From positions 124,001 through 188,000 of the forward strand of contig JAGMUV010000044.1 of the NCBI GenBank assembly GCA_020744425.1: a DNA stretch of 64,000 bases. Direction: 5' to 3'. Below the pieces are notes generated by a model. It was not told the origin of the DNA. It searched no databases and was given only the letters and a program-made list of their open reading frames with translations. Position 1 is the first letter of the stretch. The number at the start of each line of letters is the position of its first letter. Below, piece after piece: positions 44,161 to 55,100 of this stretch. This DNA comes from Dactylonectria macrodidyma (lineage: Eukaryota; Ascomycota; Sordariomycetes; Hypocreales; Nectriaceae). Position numbers and translations under genes: made by a program.

Positions 44161-46194
44161 ATGGCCTCTCTGCTGACGCTGTCTGTGTCGGCGGTGCTTG
44201 CGGCGGCGGTCCCAAAACTCCCAAACTGCCTCGGTCACCAATACCCGGGCCCTCTCAACCCCAGCTTCGAGACCGGCACGGTCGAGGGCTGGCAGGTCGC
44301 CAGCGGAGATGCGTTTGGAAGCGCCTCGGTCAGCTCAGCTACGTCGTATTGGGGCGGGCCTTTCCATCAGGTCGGCCAGCGCTTTGTCCTGGGCACTGCG
44401 CAGGCTGGCGAAGCGGCCGTCGGCGAGCTCAAGTCGAGTTCGTTCCAGGCCAGTTCGGTCATGAGCTTTCTCATTGGCGGCGGTTATGACCCTGCCAACC
44501 TCTACGTTGGTCTTGTGCGAGACGAGGACGGCAAGCTGCTTCTGAAGCAGACTGGCACCAACGATGAGGCCCTGATCCGCATCGTCTGGGACACCAGCGC
44601 GTGGGCAGGGCAAGTGGTGCACGTGGTTGTCCATGACAGCAGCACATCCAACTCATGGGGCCACATCAATATTGACGATGTCCGCGTTGGCTGCGACGCG
44701 CTTGGTGATGGCAATGGCAGCACCTTCAACGTCCTCGGCCAGGCAAATCAACCGCCTGCTAACAGCGCGGCGGCCTGCTCCCTCTTCGCCGCAGACACCT
44801 TGCGCCCGCAGTTCCATTACACCCAGTACCAAGGTTGGATCAACGATCCAGCCGGCCTCAGCCAGTGGCAAGGGCACCATCACCTCTTCAGTCAGTTCAA
44901 CCCAGACGCACCCTTGTGGGGTCCCATGTACTGGTCTCACGCCGAGAGCGTCGACGCGGTACATTGGCGCGAGTTGCCTGTTGCCCTGGCGCCGAAGAAC
45001 GCAAGCAACGCCGGCGACACTTCCGGACGCTTCACCGGCAGCGCTGTCGTCGACGATCTTGACGGCAACAAACTACACCTCATCTTCACCGATTATACGG
45101 ACACGGCATATCACCCCGGCGCCGTCCAGGAGGTCGTGTCCTCTGCAACCAGCGCAGACGGCGTTCGCTTCGACCTCGACCCGAGTAACCCCATCATCGC
45201 GGGCCCTCCCACGGGAGCACCCGCCTTCTTTCGCGACCCCAAAGTCTTCCATGACCCTACGGACAACTCGTGGAAGATGGCCATCGGCTCGAGCAACGGC
45301 GTCAGCGGTAGCGTGCAGTTGTACCGCTCCACCGACCTCGTTTCCTGGTCCCACGTGGGCGTCCTCTACACGGGCGATGGCAGCACAGGCACCGTGTGGG
45401 AATGTCCCAACTTCTTCCCCCTCGGCGACAAGTGGGTTCTGTTCTATGGCGGAAATGCGTTGGGGTGGTACGAGACGGGCACCTACGACGGCTCGGTCTT
45501 CACGAGCGAGAAGCGCGGCCTCATCGACGCTGGCCCGGACAGCTACGCCATGCAGTGGTATCAGGATGCCTCGGGCCGCGACCTGGCCATCACCTGGATG
45601 GGCAACTGGCCCACGTCAAAGTGGCCGAGCCGCGTCAACGGTTGGGCTGGATCGCAGTCAGTAACTCGGGAGCTTTTCCTCCGCGACGACGGGGGCCTCG
45701 GCAGCCGTCCCATCGCCGCCCTCGATGAGCTTGCCAGCGGTCCGGCGAAGAAGCTCGGGCAACAGAGTGTCGACTCGGCCGGTCTTGCTGTTGGAAGCAC
45801 AACGGCGGCGAGGCTGCAAGTCGCCGTGGACCTCGGCGCCACAGTCGCCGCGTCCTTCACCATCTCGCTGTTCAAGTCCACGTCAGAGTCGGTGCTGCTG
45901 ACTTACACGACGGCAAACCGAACTCTGACGCTTGACACGACGAACGCCGGTTACGGCCAGGCTGGAACGTGGCAAGCCGTCGTTGCTGACTCGGCCAAGA
46001 ACGAGGACAAGCTCACGCTGGACATATTCATCGACCGGTCGAGCCTGGAGGTCTTTGCTGGCGATGGGACGGTGATGACGGCCAACGTGTGGCCGAGATA
46101 CCAGGAGTCCAAAGACATCACTATTGTAGGACATCAGGGGACTGTAGCGTTTGAATCCATCGACCTGACGCCCCTCGGTTCCAGCTGGTGCTAG
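44161..46194 (+). CDS. Secreted GH32 beta-fructosidase (invertase/inulinase/levanase type)
   Basis: An intronless gene of 677 residues from ATG at 44161, chosen because MASLLTLSVSAVLAAAVPKL is a classic signal peptide; an in-frame ATG at 44128 would add 11 residues. Residues about 30-190 form an extra N-terminal beta-sandwich-like module (LNPSFETGTVEGW, GHINIDDVRVGCD), absent from simple invertases. The catalytic domain has WINDPAGL with the nucleophile Asp (M to I and N to A changes against the usual WMNDPNG), FRDPK with the transition-state Asp, and WECPNFF with the acid/base Glu. The C-terminal sandwich ends FIDRSSLEVFAGDG. It should cleave sucrose, inulin or levan outside the cell. Third codon positions are strongly C/G-biased compared with neighbours. 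Confidence 0.9.
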   Translation: MASLLTLSVSAVLAAAVPKLPNCLGHQYPGPLNPSFETGTVEGWQVASGDAFGSASVSSATSYWGGPFHQVGQRFVLGTAQAGEAAVGELKSSSFQASSVMSFLIGGGYDPANLYVGLVRDEDGKLLLKQTGTNDEALIRIVWDTSAWAGQVVHVVVHDSSTSNSWGHINIDDVRVGCDALGDGNGSTFNVLGQANQPPANSAAACSLFAADTLRPQFHYTQYQGWINDPAGLSQWQGHHHLFSQFNPDAPLWGPMYWSHAESVDAVHWRELPVALAPKNASNAGDTSGRFTGSAVVDDLDGNKLHLIFTDYTDTAYHPGAVQEVVSSATSADGVRFDLDPSNPIIAGPPTGAPAFFRDPKVFHDPTDNSWKMAIGSSNGVSGSVQLYRSTDLVSWSHVGVLYTGDGSTGTVWECPNFFPLGDKWVLFYGGNALGWYETGTYDGSVFTSEKRGLIDAGPDSYAMQWYQDASGRDLAITWMGNWPTSKWPSRVNGWAGSQSVTRELFLRDDGGLGSRPIAALDELASGPAKKLGQQSVDSAGLAVGSTTAARLQVAVDLGATVAASFTISLFKSTSESVLLTYTTANRTLTLDTTNAGYGQAGTWQAVVADSAKNEDKLTLDIFIDRSSLEVFAGDGTVMTANVWPRYQESKDITIVGHQGTVAFESIDLTPLGSSWC

Positions 46195-46673
46195 ACTAGC
46201 GGGCGGCGCGGCCTTGCGATGCGGGCGCTGAGAAAGAAGAGGGTGGCATGGCAGAACGGGGGTGGCAGACGCGAAGGGGGATGCCTTTCCTTTTCTTTTC
46301 TTTTCCCTAGTGACGTGACGTGACTATTTCCTAGCAGGGTTGCTTTTCACAACGACAGGGGGTTTTAGCACACCACCACTATGCAATGCACTACTATGTA
46401 CAGGGAAGGTCCCCTGCAGGCTTAGAAGCGAAACCCTTGCTGGGCTGGCGCGGGGAAGAAGCCACTCCAGCGGAGTTGTCTCGAAGCATAGCAAGAAGCC
46501 GCCCGCTACTCGGTGCGGGGTAGAACTAGTTCGAGTTGAGTGTAATCGGTTAAGAGAACTTGAGTTGTCTACAGATAGTCTAGTCGTGTATTAAATCATA
46601 AGTCGCCCCCGTCCCACATCTCTATCTCTCATATCGCAACATCCTCCCTCCAAAACGCCGCCTTCTTGCAAAC
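46195..46673. other. Intergenic region, no gene seen
   Basis: This is the 3' end of the GH32 gene and promoter of the next gene. A TTTTCTTTTC pyrimidine run lies near 46290. Nothing else was seen. Confidence 0.4.
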
Positions 46674-47806
46674 ATGGCATCGCCCCATCAGTTCAAGCCG
46701 ACCAGCACAGCCCAGCTAACGCTAGAGGCATGGTCACAGGGCTTCATGATCGGCGCCTTAGTCATCATGGCCGGCATTACCCTCGCCAACATGCGGAGTG
46801 GAGTGCTGCTCCATAAACTCATTCTACTCGAGGTCAGTCCAACGCTGTCTTTGAAACGTATACAAACCCTCCTACTTACCGTGGCCAAAAGCTCGTTCTG
46901 GCTGTGCCCAACGGTTTCTTCACCTTCTTTGACCCGCCCGTCTGGGGCTGGTACCTCTCCTCAACTGCTATCCTCCTTATTGCATCCTGGACCCTGCACA
47001 ACATCATCGCGTGGATAAAGAACAAGCCATTCCTGCAGCCAAGGGGTAACTTGATCTACATTGGTACCATCATACTCGCCCAGGCATACTGGGTACTTGA
47101 GCTGTACGCCAATTTTGCTTATTACAACGACATCAACAACCGTTTATTTGTTTCTACCCGCCCATTTGAGGCCTTGTGCCGGTAAGGTTTCCTTTCCCAC
47201 ACAACTTCTTTCCATCTCCACTCACCCTTTGTCTCTAGCGACCCGTGGTGGGTATTCACGACTGCCAACCTTTTCTGGAACATCAAGTACCGCTACGAAT
47301 TCGGCTTCGTTGAGATTGTCCGAGTATCCCCACGTTTTGGCATTTTGCTTCTCAGCATGTGTCTCAGCCTCGTCTTCATCACCGTCGACCTCTTGTCCGT
47401 GACTCCGGTTCTCGCAATCGGCGGAATCAACCCGTTCTGGAAAATCGCGCTCGTCTTTAAGTGCCTCACCGACACCATCATTCTCGACGACTTCAAAACG
47501 GCCTTGGACAAGCTGAGCCGGCACAAAATGAGTCAGATATATCAACTCCCCTTCAGTATCCGGAGCGGCGAGCTGCGGCCTCAAGGCATCCAGATGAATA
47601 GAAGAGACGTGAGATCTTGTAACGGGAGTGATATTATGGTGTCGATCCAGCAGATTGAGAGGATTCCCAGTGACGCGGACTTGAGCGTATCGACTGCGGC
47701 CGCGGTTCCATACCCCCAGCCTATTGCATCAACTCATGAGGGAATGAACGCTATGAGAAAAGGGAATGGCGGGAACAAACCATCAACTTACACACATTCT
47801 TTATGA
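46674..47806 (+). CDS. Conserved fungal multi-pass (about 7-TM) membrane protein
   Basis: Three exons, 46674-46832, 46892-47181 and 47239-47806, give 338 residues. Introns use GTCAGT and GTAAGG donors. Hydrophobic segments include QGFMIGALVIMAGITLANM, WYLSSTAILLIASWTLHNII, NLIYIGTIILAQAYWVLELY, and FGILLLSMCLSLVFITVDLL. Conserved-looking blocks are DPWWVFTTANLFWNIKYRYE and GFVEIVRVSPRFG. The C-terminal 90 residues are hydrophilic. Hypothetical proteins of this pattern are widespread in filamentous ascomycetes and look receptor-like, but I know no experimental role. It lies downstream of the GH32 gene on the same strand; a sugar-sensing role would be speculation. Confidence 0.8.
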
Positions 47807-48690
47807 GTGAAATGTGTGACGAGTCTTCCCGGGTGACTTACTCAAGCGCTACATAGAGAAACGGGGCACATATGCACTTCTCCTCCAATCACCCTCATTA
47901 TATTTCTACCGCTATCGCTTCTGATCGTTCGTGCCAAAGTAAACCTAGGACTATCTAGTCTTTATCCGTGAGGAAACGACCTGACCGTTACATTCCTTAT
48001 TATACGTAGCGCTGTGCTGCGCGTTGCCTGCTGCCTTTCTGTTTTCCGAGCCTGGATAGATATACCCGTAGCGCCAATAATTGCCATCGCGAATAGGGTT
48101 GGCGGTACAGTCACAGCCCAGTAGAACTAGACGCGATGAATTATCTAATGGTGCAAGGCTCGTTGGGGGTCGTGTCAAGAGGAAAGTACGGAGGTCAGGG
48201 ATAAAAGGAACCTGAGGAAGAGATCTTAACAGGAGTTGTCACCTGTGGCCTTGCTTACACTACTACAAAGGACTGGGGCATCCCTTGGAAGCAAAGTCTG
48301 GATGCAGTGGGCTGTGTGGCCCAACGTGGGGGGCCCAGTAACACGAGTAAGTGCAGCGGAAGAGTATCCCTGGGGAGCCGGACTGTAAGAGCCGATCGAA
48401 TTAGGGCAATATTAAAGGGTCTAGACTTCTCCTGAGAGCTGAGACAGCTGCCTCCCTAGTATTGAATTGGCCTGCTGGTGGAATAAAGTCTTACTCCACC
48501 TCGACAATGCCTCACTCCCCCTCGATAATGTCTGAAGTTCTGGCACCATAAGTCTGTTAACTTGCTATCGCGTCTGCATCCCGAGCATGTAATTAGGACA
48601 AAATGAGGTGATGAAATTTGTGCAGTATGCTCAACAGGGAAAACTATAAAAAAGAAATAAATAAAAAATTAAAATATGTGCAGAGGCACT
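47807..48690. other. Intergenic region, no gene seen
   Basis: Convergent genes flank this stretch. An A/T-rich tract is at 48645-48678. No coding motif was recognised. Confidence 0.4.
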
Positions 48691-50276
48691 CTACTCGGGC
48701 TTCTGACCGTAGACGACGTGGCTAGGGTAAGTGTCAGCGTAGATTCTCGAAAGCCTACAGACTGTCAGAGAGGGAATCAAAGACTTGCAGGTCAAACATT
48801 GCGTGGACGTTTGGATTCTTCAGGCTCTTCCGTACTTGTGACAAGAAGACCAAGATCTCCTCCTCCTTCCAGTGCAAGACGCTCGTATACAGTCTCAAGG
48901 ACAATCCCTCGAGCCCGCCGTTGATTTGCATGTAGTTGTGCGTGCCGATTTGCTTGAGCGTGGGATCCTTGGGCCAAGGCCCGATAGGCACTCTGTATCG
49001 CTTGTGGACGATGTTCTCGAAACCAGCATCCTTCACCCAACCCTCTAGTTTCGACCCGGGGTTAGGATCTCTCTTTAGCGTTCGCGCGGCGTCAAGGAGT
49101 GTGGAGATCCAGACCAACAGTGGGTCATCGTCTGCCAAGGAGCCATCCTCTGAGTAGTATTGTAAGTCGAAGTCCTGGAACTCTGCCCAGCCCCCTGGCT
49201 CTAGGTTTCTGCTCATGCACTAGATTAGTTTTCTCCTTCAAAGGGCTGCGCATGCTCAGCTCGAGATAATGAATAGCTCTACACTTACTCAAAAATGTTA
49301 TTCACCAACTTGGGCCAGTCGTAGATACTAGCAGCCATATATCTGCAGAATATCCAATCAAACTTGGCCTCATACAACCACGGGCTTTCCACATCATCAA
49401 TCTCAAACTTGGCGTTTGGTGGGGTGAGGTTAGGCATATTAGCGCTGAGATCATTTCCAATGACCTGTTGAATAAAAGAAGGGTTAGTCTCTTAGCGGGG
49501 AGCTGTGGGAGATCTGTTGTCGACTGCCAACGACGGGAGGTTCTTACAATTGCTTCCGGAAATGCATCGGCGATCGAGACAGCCCCTTTAAGAATCTCTA
49601 CTTAGCGCATGTAAAGGCCAGGCAAGCTGGGCTTCTGGATCTCACATATTCCCGTTCCAGTTCCAATGTCTAGAACGCGACGCGTCTTAGTCTTATCGAT
49701 CGGAGCGAGATACAGCCCACCAATAAGTTCCGTAATTATATCATGAATAAGGAGGAGACGATCCATTTCCATCTAGGGACTGATAATCAGTTCCTGGTCA
49801 TTCGTGGATCAGGATGGGGCCCGTACCTCATCGTTTGGCCGCGAGTACCCTTCCAGAGGCATTAGCCATGTTAGTAAGCCATCGTCCAGGATCCGGACTT
49901 ACTGCCAGCTCGGTAGGCATGATATCGACGACCATGTTCGATTGGGTAGTTGGCAACGCTCGAGGTCAGGGACGCTGTGTAGACGGAGCTTTTCACTCGG
50001 GAGTTAGACACTAACAGAGCCGATAACAGACTACGTAGGGGATGGATGGCTCACAAAGTGTCGTCAACAGCCGAGTCAGTATCACTTATCTACAAAAGGC
50101 AGTCTCAGCATGTAGCAGGTAGTAGATGGAACGCTCGTAATGAATCTTACAAGGTTATCATCGACCTCAACCAGGCCCTGTTGCGCTGTATCTGCAGGCG
50201 ACGTCCCTACCAGTGCACCCCGCGGCGATTGCGGTGAAGCCGAAGTGGTGGCCGGCCCCTTTTCGGTACCTGTCAT
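48691..50276 (-). CDS. LaeA-like SAM-dependent methyltransferase
   Basis: A multi-exon minus-strand gene starts MTGTEKGPATTSASPQSP at 50276. The acidic N-terminus reaches ISDTDSAVDDT, then SSVANYPIEHGRRYHAYRAG and YSRPNDE, and EMDRLLLIHDIITELIGGLY. SAM motif I is VLDIGTGTGIC. Further blocks are VIGNDLSANMP, FEIDDVESPWLYE, FDWIFCRYMAASI, EPGGWAEFQDFDL and a closing HVVYGQKPE. This is the conserved order of LaeA-related proteins, which influence secondary metabolism and development in the nucleus. The last exon (48721-48691) is reached by a GC-AG intron at 48788-48722; without it the chain would end early without the usual tail. Some internal exon ends are approximate. Confidence 0.82.
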
Positions 50277-50996
50277 TCCGAGATACTATATAGGGTCAAG
50301 TAGTTGCGGTCGGGGCGACTTAACGACCTTGAAAAAGCAGGTGAGGTAAATTGCTCAGTTTGTTAGTTCAAGTTCCCACTCCAAGATAACCACTTATAAC
50401 TCAGTTGGTTATTAGGGTGCGGGGTTGTCAGGTGACTGCCATCCTAATCAGCCTATTTCTCCAGACTCTAACAAAACGATACAGAGGGCAGGAGATGTAG
50501 TGGCAATAGCATACCAGCAAGTTAGGAAGGCCATTGAAGTGAACTAGGTATCCGGGATTTCCTTCTTGCCTTTTGCGCTCCATATGGATGACTCCTTAGA
50601 ACAGGCGTGTTTGGTGTAATTTCAAGAACCCGTAGGGGTCTAGCTAAGTGGGCCAACTACTTCTTAGCAGTAGCTAGACCCCAACTTAGGGACCCTGGAT
50701 TCTGCTTAGTCACCCGGCCGTGATCTTCCCGTCTGACAGGGCGATGTGGTGACTGGGTAGCGAAAATGATGACAGAAAAGAGGGGCAAGTAGACTAGTTG
50801 GTACCAGTAATTGGCAACCGAATGCCAAAACAAGAGACGCAAGACGCACTTAACTTACTTAAGTGGTTTGTCCCAAAAGAGCCTTGAGGAACCTAAGCAC
50901 CTAGTGATCTTTCTGATCGTGGGGCGCCGTGCGACCACAGGCTAGGTAGCACCACCACCAGTCTGTCTGTTCAACGCTAGATTCCAACCTCATATA
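50277..50996. other. Intergenic region, no gene seen
   Basis: This is a divergent promoter region between the methyltransferase and a HET gene. It contains several TTAGG/CTAAG-like words but no telomeric array. No coding motif was seen. Confidence 0.4.
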
Positions 50997-52928
50997 ATGA
51001 CACCGCTGCCCAGTGCTGTTCTTCGAGCAATCTCAACATGGGAGGCGTTGAGGCTTCCCCATCAGGCCTACAGACCACTTAACAAGGAGCGCAGAGAAGT
51101 TCGGATCGTTGAACTGTACCCAAAGTCGTTCAGAGACAGGACAGAAAGACAGTATGTTAGCTGCTACACTCAGCTTGTCGCGCTAGGAGCTGCTGCCTCG
51201 CATTTCTCCGAGCCCTATGTGGCGTTGTCGTACACCTGGGGTGACGCCGCAAAAAGAGTCCCTATCTATCTGGACAACTGCGTCGCCCACGTTACAGAAA
51301 ACTTATCGCTAGCTCTCCAACACTTCGAGCAGGAAGACTTGGCGCTCAGGATCTGGATCGATTCCATCTGCATCAATCAAAATGACGAGGCGGAGAAGAA
51401 CCATCAGGTGGGCATGATGGCTGAAATCTTTACACGAGCTTCCATGGTTCTCGTCTGGCTTGGGCCGGGCGGGGGCGGCGCCGAAGAAGGGGTCGAGACG
51501 CTGCGGAAGATGGGGACTGAGGCGGTCCAGATGTACCGCCACCTTCAGCAGATGCCGATGCCGAGGGACCCGGACAACCCCGTCCGTGGGAGGAATGCCG
51601 AGGACCGCGTGCTTGAGCTTATGGAGCCCCGGTGGTTCCCGGACGGCGTGCCGTGTTTCGACCCCCGATCGACTCAGGAGGTCCTGGAACGGCCATGGTT
51701 CCGCCGTGTCTGGGTGCTACAGGAGGCGGCCGTCAACGCCAACGTCGCCTTCCACTGCGGGCGGCAGACCATCTCGAAGCATATGCTGTGGGCGGGCGTC
51801 CGCACCGCCAAACTCCTGGCCAACAAGATTTCGAATCGCTCCCGGGCCGGCGGCTGTGATGCTGACGACCCCAGCATCTTGCAGGCCGTGGCCGGCGTCG
51901 GGTTCTTGTCCAGACGAACCCTGCACCTGGTGACGACTCGGAAACGAAAGCTCCCTCTCTGGGCGCTCCTTTGCGACATCACCATGAATCTAGGCGAGTG
52001 GGCTTACGAGGCCACAGATCCGCGAGACCGCGTCTTTGCGGTACTAGGGTTCTCATCCGATGCTGACGTCCTCAACATCCGCCCTGACTACGCCAAGACC
52101 TGCGCAACCATCTACACGGAAGTTGCCGAGGCCATCCTGGCTCACTCGGGAACGCTTGATATCTTGTATGCCGTATCTAGGCCCCGGAATGTGAAGGCCA
52201 TGCCCTCATGGGTCCCGGACTGGTCAGTCCCCATCCCATCTACGTTTGGGCCGCGCAGCATTGGCAGGTTCACCGCCGCCGGCCCCATGTCTCGATCTCG
52301 CGCGGCATTCAGATCAGACCAGTTTCACAACAGACTTCTGATCCTGTCTGGATACCGAGTCGACACAGTGGAGGCCGTGGTGCCGTATCAGGTAGACCCA
52401 CGGTGGGAGGATGACTCTGATAATGAGGGTCTGATGTCTCTTTTCACCGATTCTCTCCGAGGTCTCGGCTCGCAAGAGCAGACTGCCTACCCTTCAGAAG
52501 AGGCGAGGTACGACGCCTTGTGGAGAACACCAATTGCTGACTGCGACGCCGTCATCGACACCAAGCTGGAGATGCGCCCAGCTGCATCCGAATGGATGAA
52601 GAAGTCCTTTGAAGCCTTTGTAGGGACCGCCCACGGAGCAGACCCAGGGTCGAGGAGGAGAGTTTCCAAACCTTACATTCACACTATGAAGCTCGAAGCT
52701 GCCCGACGGCGAATCTTTGTTTCGTCGCGTGGATATTTTGGCCTCGGACAAGAAACCGTGCGTGTCGGAGACACCATATGCGTCCTCCTTGGGGGAGACA
52801 GTCCTTTTCTCATTCGAGAAGCTGGACGTGGCTACCATGAGCTTGTTGGTGAGGCTTATGTCCATGGGATAATGCATGGAGAGTTCTTAGTTAAGAACCT
52901 GGCTGTTGAGCAGTTTACAATATGCTAA
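50997..52928 (+). CDS. HET-domain protein, single exon
   Basis: An uninterrupted frame of 643 residues starts MTPLPSAVLRAISTWEALRL. The HET domain runs from YVALSYTWGDAAKRVPIYLD through VTENLSLALQHF, LRIWIDSICINQNDEAEKNH, QVGMMAEIFTRASMVLVWLG to WFRRVWVLQEAAVNANVAFH. The C-terminal half contains LWALLCDITMNLGEWAYEAT, DPRDRVFAVLGFSSDA, YAVSRPRNVKAMPSWVPDWS and a final GDTICVLLGGDSPFLIRE block. This is the common architecture of large HET proteins involved in nonself-triggered cell death. It is unlike the gene at 17655 in lacking introns and in its C-terminal region, so the two are not recent duplicates. Confidence 0.92.
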   Translation: MTPLPSAVLRAISTWEALRLPHQAYRPLNKERREVRIVELYPKSFRDRTERQYVSCYTQLVALGAAASHFSEPYVALSYTWGDAAKRVPIYLDNCVAHVTENLSLALQHFEQEDLALRIWIDSICINQNDEAEKNHQVGMMAEIFTRASMVLVWLGPGGGGAEEGVETLRKMGTEAVQMYRHLQQMPMPRDPDNPVRGRNAEDRVLELMEPRWFPDGVPCFDPRSTQEVLERPWFRRVWVLQEAAVNANVAFHCGRQTISKHMLWAGVRTAKLLANKISNRSRAGGCDADDPSILQAVAGVGFLSRRTLHLVTTRKRKLPLWALLCDITMNLGEWAYEATDPRDRVFAVLGFSSDADVLNIRPDYAKTCATIYTEVAEAILAHSGTLDILYAVSRPRNVKAMPSWVPDWSVPIPSTFGPRSIGRFTAAGPMSRSRAAFRSDQFHNRLLILSGYRVDTVEAVVPYQVDPRWEDDSDNEGLMSLFTDSLRGLGSQEQTAYPSEEARYDALWRTPIADCDAVIDTKLEMRPAASEWMKKSFEAFVGTAHGADPGSRRRVSKPYIHTMKLEAARRRIFVSSRGYFGLGQETVRVGDTICVLLGGDSPFLIREAGRGYHELVGEAYVHGIMHGEFLVKNLAVEQFTIC

Positions 52929-53476
52929 GGGCTACATCTGCTAGTAAGGCTACAGCGACTTGAAGCTACCCTGTGTCATGGCTTTGATCTTGGTGAGCAG
53001 CCATGGGTGGTGGTTGGAGTGTAAGGTGTGTATGGGTTGACAGGATTGATTGGTCCTCCCAACACACTTGTAGTGTGCACGGTGGTCCAACGCTTGCCCA
53101 ACATAGGTGCCGAGATATGCCTGCCGGTGGTCGCTGTATTCCACACGTCACTTCCTGGTGCATGAGAAATCGATAGATCCGAGCAAGCTGTGTGTTCTCG
53201 GGCATTGTGGCTAAGCTGAAATACTTGGCGTTCTGAAGCTAACGCCTACATGCAGGCGAGATTTGTAACCTCTTTTCGAATAGCAAGGTGTGGGAGCCCA
53301 TGGTGCAGGACATATCATCTTGTAATATGACGTGGAGTTGGTGACCGCCTTCAAAGTCTAGATCAGCTTCTCATAGCCTTAACCCTGTTTACGATAGATC
53401 ATCTCAGCCACTCCACTGTTGTTGCCTAGTTTGTTATCACTTTTCAGGCTTCTCCACGTTAGTCGAGATGCGCCCT

Positions 53477-53499
53477 CCCCCCCCCCCCCCCTCCCCCCC
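53477..53499 (+). repeat. Poly-C tract
   Basis: A C run interrupted once by T, about 23 bases. Length is likely variable between strains. Confidence 0.8.
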
Positions 53500-55024
53500 A
53501 AGTATTATAAGTAGGGCGTCAAGTTAGTGTTGTGAGATCATCATCATGATTTAGCTCAGATGACCATAATTTGCTCATGTCTTGGATCCTCAGCTCGTCG
53601 CTAGAGTGCCTCACTGCCTATTTAGCTACTTGAAGGTTTGGCGTGGGACGAATGTGGCTGGAGTAATTAACTACAGGTCGCAAGGGTATCAGAGGTTGAT
53701 TGCTCAACTACTCCCGTGGGTATTCTGCCAGCTAATGCAAAGCCAAGCGGTACATGCAGCACTAACCTTTGATGCCCTTGCGGCCTGTAGATTGCCAACC
53801 AGGTTGTTTTAAATGGATGTGGCTCATTTCGTGGCGTCACACTTCCGTAACTTGCAAGTTCATCATAATCATCCATCTTATATTCTTAGATCCAAAGGGT
53901 ATTTCCCGTCTATTTTCTGTGACAAACCTTAATGTCGTCATTCCGGAACATGATCTTCTATAATATCATTACACTTGTAATAATGGAATGACCAGAGTCT
54001 CAAAATCTCCGTTCGACACCCAAAACAGACGTCCCTTTAACTACTGCAAATCCTACTTGCCACATCCAAACGCATCAACTGTTGAATAGATCTTCGGAGC
54101 TGCCTAATTGTTCGAGACCGCAGTGAAATATCCAACGCATCGGCCTATCATGGTTTGCGACTGAGCCAAGTCGTCATACATTATGAGACAAAACGGGCGC
54201 ACCGCAACCCGACGCGTTTCCATTTGCTAACAGCCATAACCAATTCGATAGTGCATCTCAATTTGATCGTCTCAAGTCTTGTGGCTGGCTGGACCTCGAG
54301 GTGGGAAGCATCTCAAGGCATGCTAGATCTCGAGGCTGGCTGAGGTTCCACCTCAAGTACTCGTAGGTGGAGCTCTGTTGTTGACCTTGATTTTGATTGA
54401 TCATTCTCCTCAGCAGTCTTGGGCAGTGTCTCAGTTTCAAGGCCAGAGTGGATCTAAGTTGTACAAGTGAGGGGATGAGTGCTGACGCTGACCGGGCTCA
54501 AACGCGGCTTCTCTACACAAACTCGCCGCGTCTGGCTGGCCCTCAGCAACCTGATCCTGTCTCTGAGGCCAAGATCGCGACAGGTTTGGACCACGTGGTT
54601 CAGAGTCTGCGTTGGCCGTTGAATGAGAATATCGTTCACTCAATCTTTAACTGCATCAGTGAGGAGTATCAATGACGCAAAGCCTACCCCTTGCAGCAAC
54701 AGTGTGAGGCGCTAGGCACTCAACTCAAGGATGTCTCAGCCCACAACTAGGTCTCCAGTGGCTTCAGCTCGCCACACAGCGCTCTAGTTCTGAGACAGTT
54801 ACATCCAACCCATCAGCCCTCCTGGCACAATCCTTGACAACACGGGATGGCTTCCGTCCTCTCCTATTCTGAACGGGAAATGGGAACCAGCAATAGCAAG
54901 GCATCGGCTATCAAGCCCGGTCGAGGTATGTAGGCGACAACGCGTACACATACCGACCGAATATCTATATAAAAGCCATTTGCTTCCCTTCTTCAGATCA
55001 ATATCGCAATCAACCACCATCAAC

Positions 55025-55052
55025 CACACACACACACACACACACACACACA
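55025..55052 (+). repeat. CA dinucleotide microsatellite
   Basis: About 14 CA units lie 50-75 bp upstream of the start codon at 55101, so they are probably transcribed as 5' leader or sit in the core promoter. Confidence 0.85.
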
Positions 55053-55100
55053 ACCTTTCACCTGTGCTTCGTTGTCTCTTACCCAACGGAAAAGCTCACA

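Larger units (their letters stand above)
52929..55100. other. Gene-poor stretch with simple repeats
   Basis: 2.2 kb without a recognisable gene. It holds a poly-C tract at 53477-53499 and a CA microsatellite at 55025-55052 within the presumed 5' leader of the next gene. The other open frames carry no family motifs. Confidence 0.45.

Noticed and set aside
44627..45664. 345-codon plus-strand open frame within the GH32 gene.
   Set aside because: It is an out-of-frame shadow of the GH32 coding sequence, rich in serine, threonine, alanine and arginine from GC-biased codons.
50340..50720. TTAGG/CTAAG words suggesting a telomeric tract.
   Set aside because: They are isolated and not in tandem TTAGGG order.
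54397..54675. Open frame ending VHSIFN, similar to the translated 40-bp repeat.
   Set aside because: Only a few bases match the repeat core; this is most likely coincidence.
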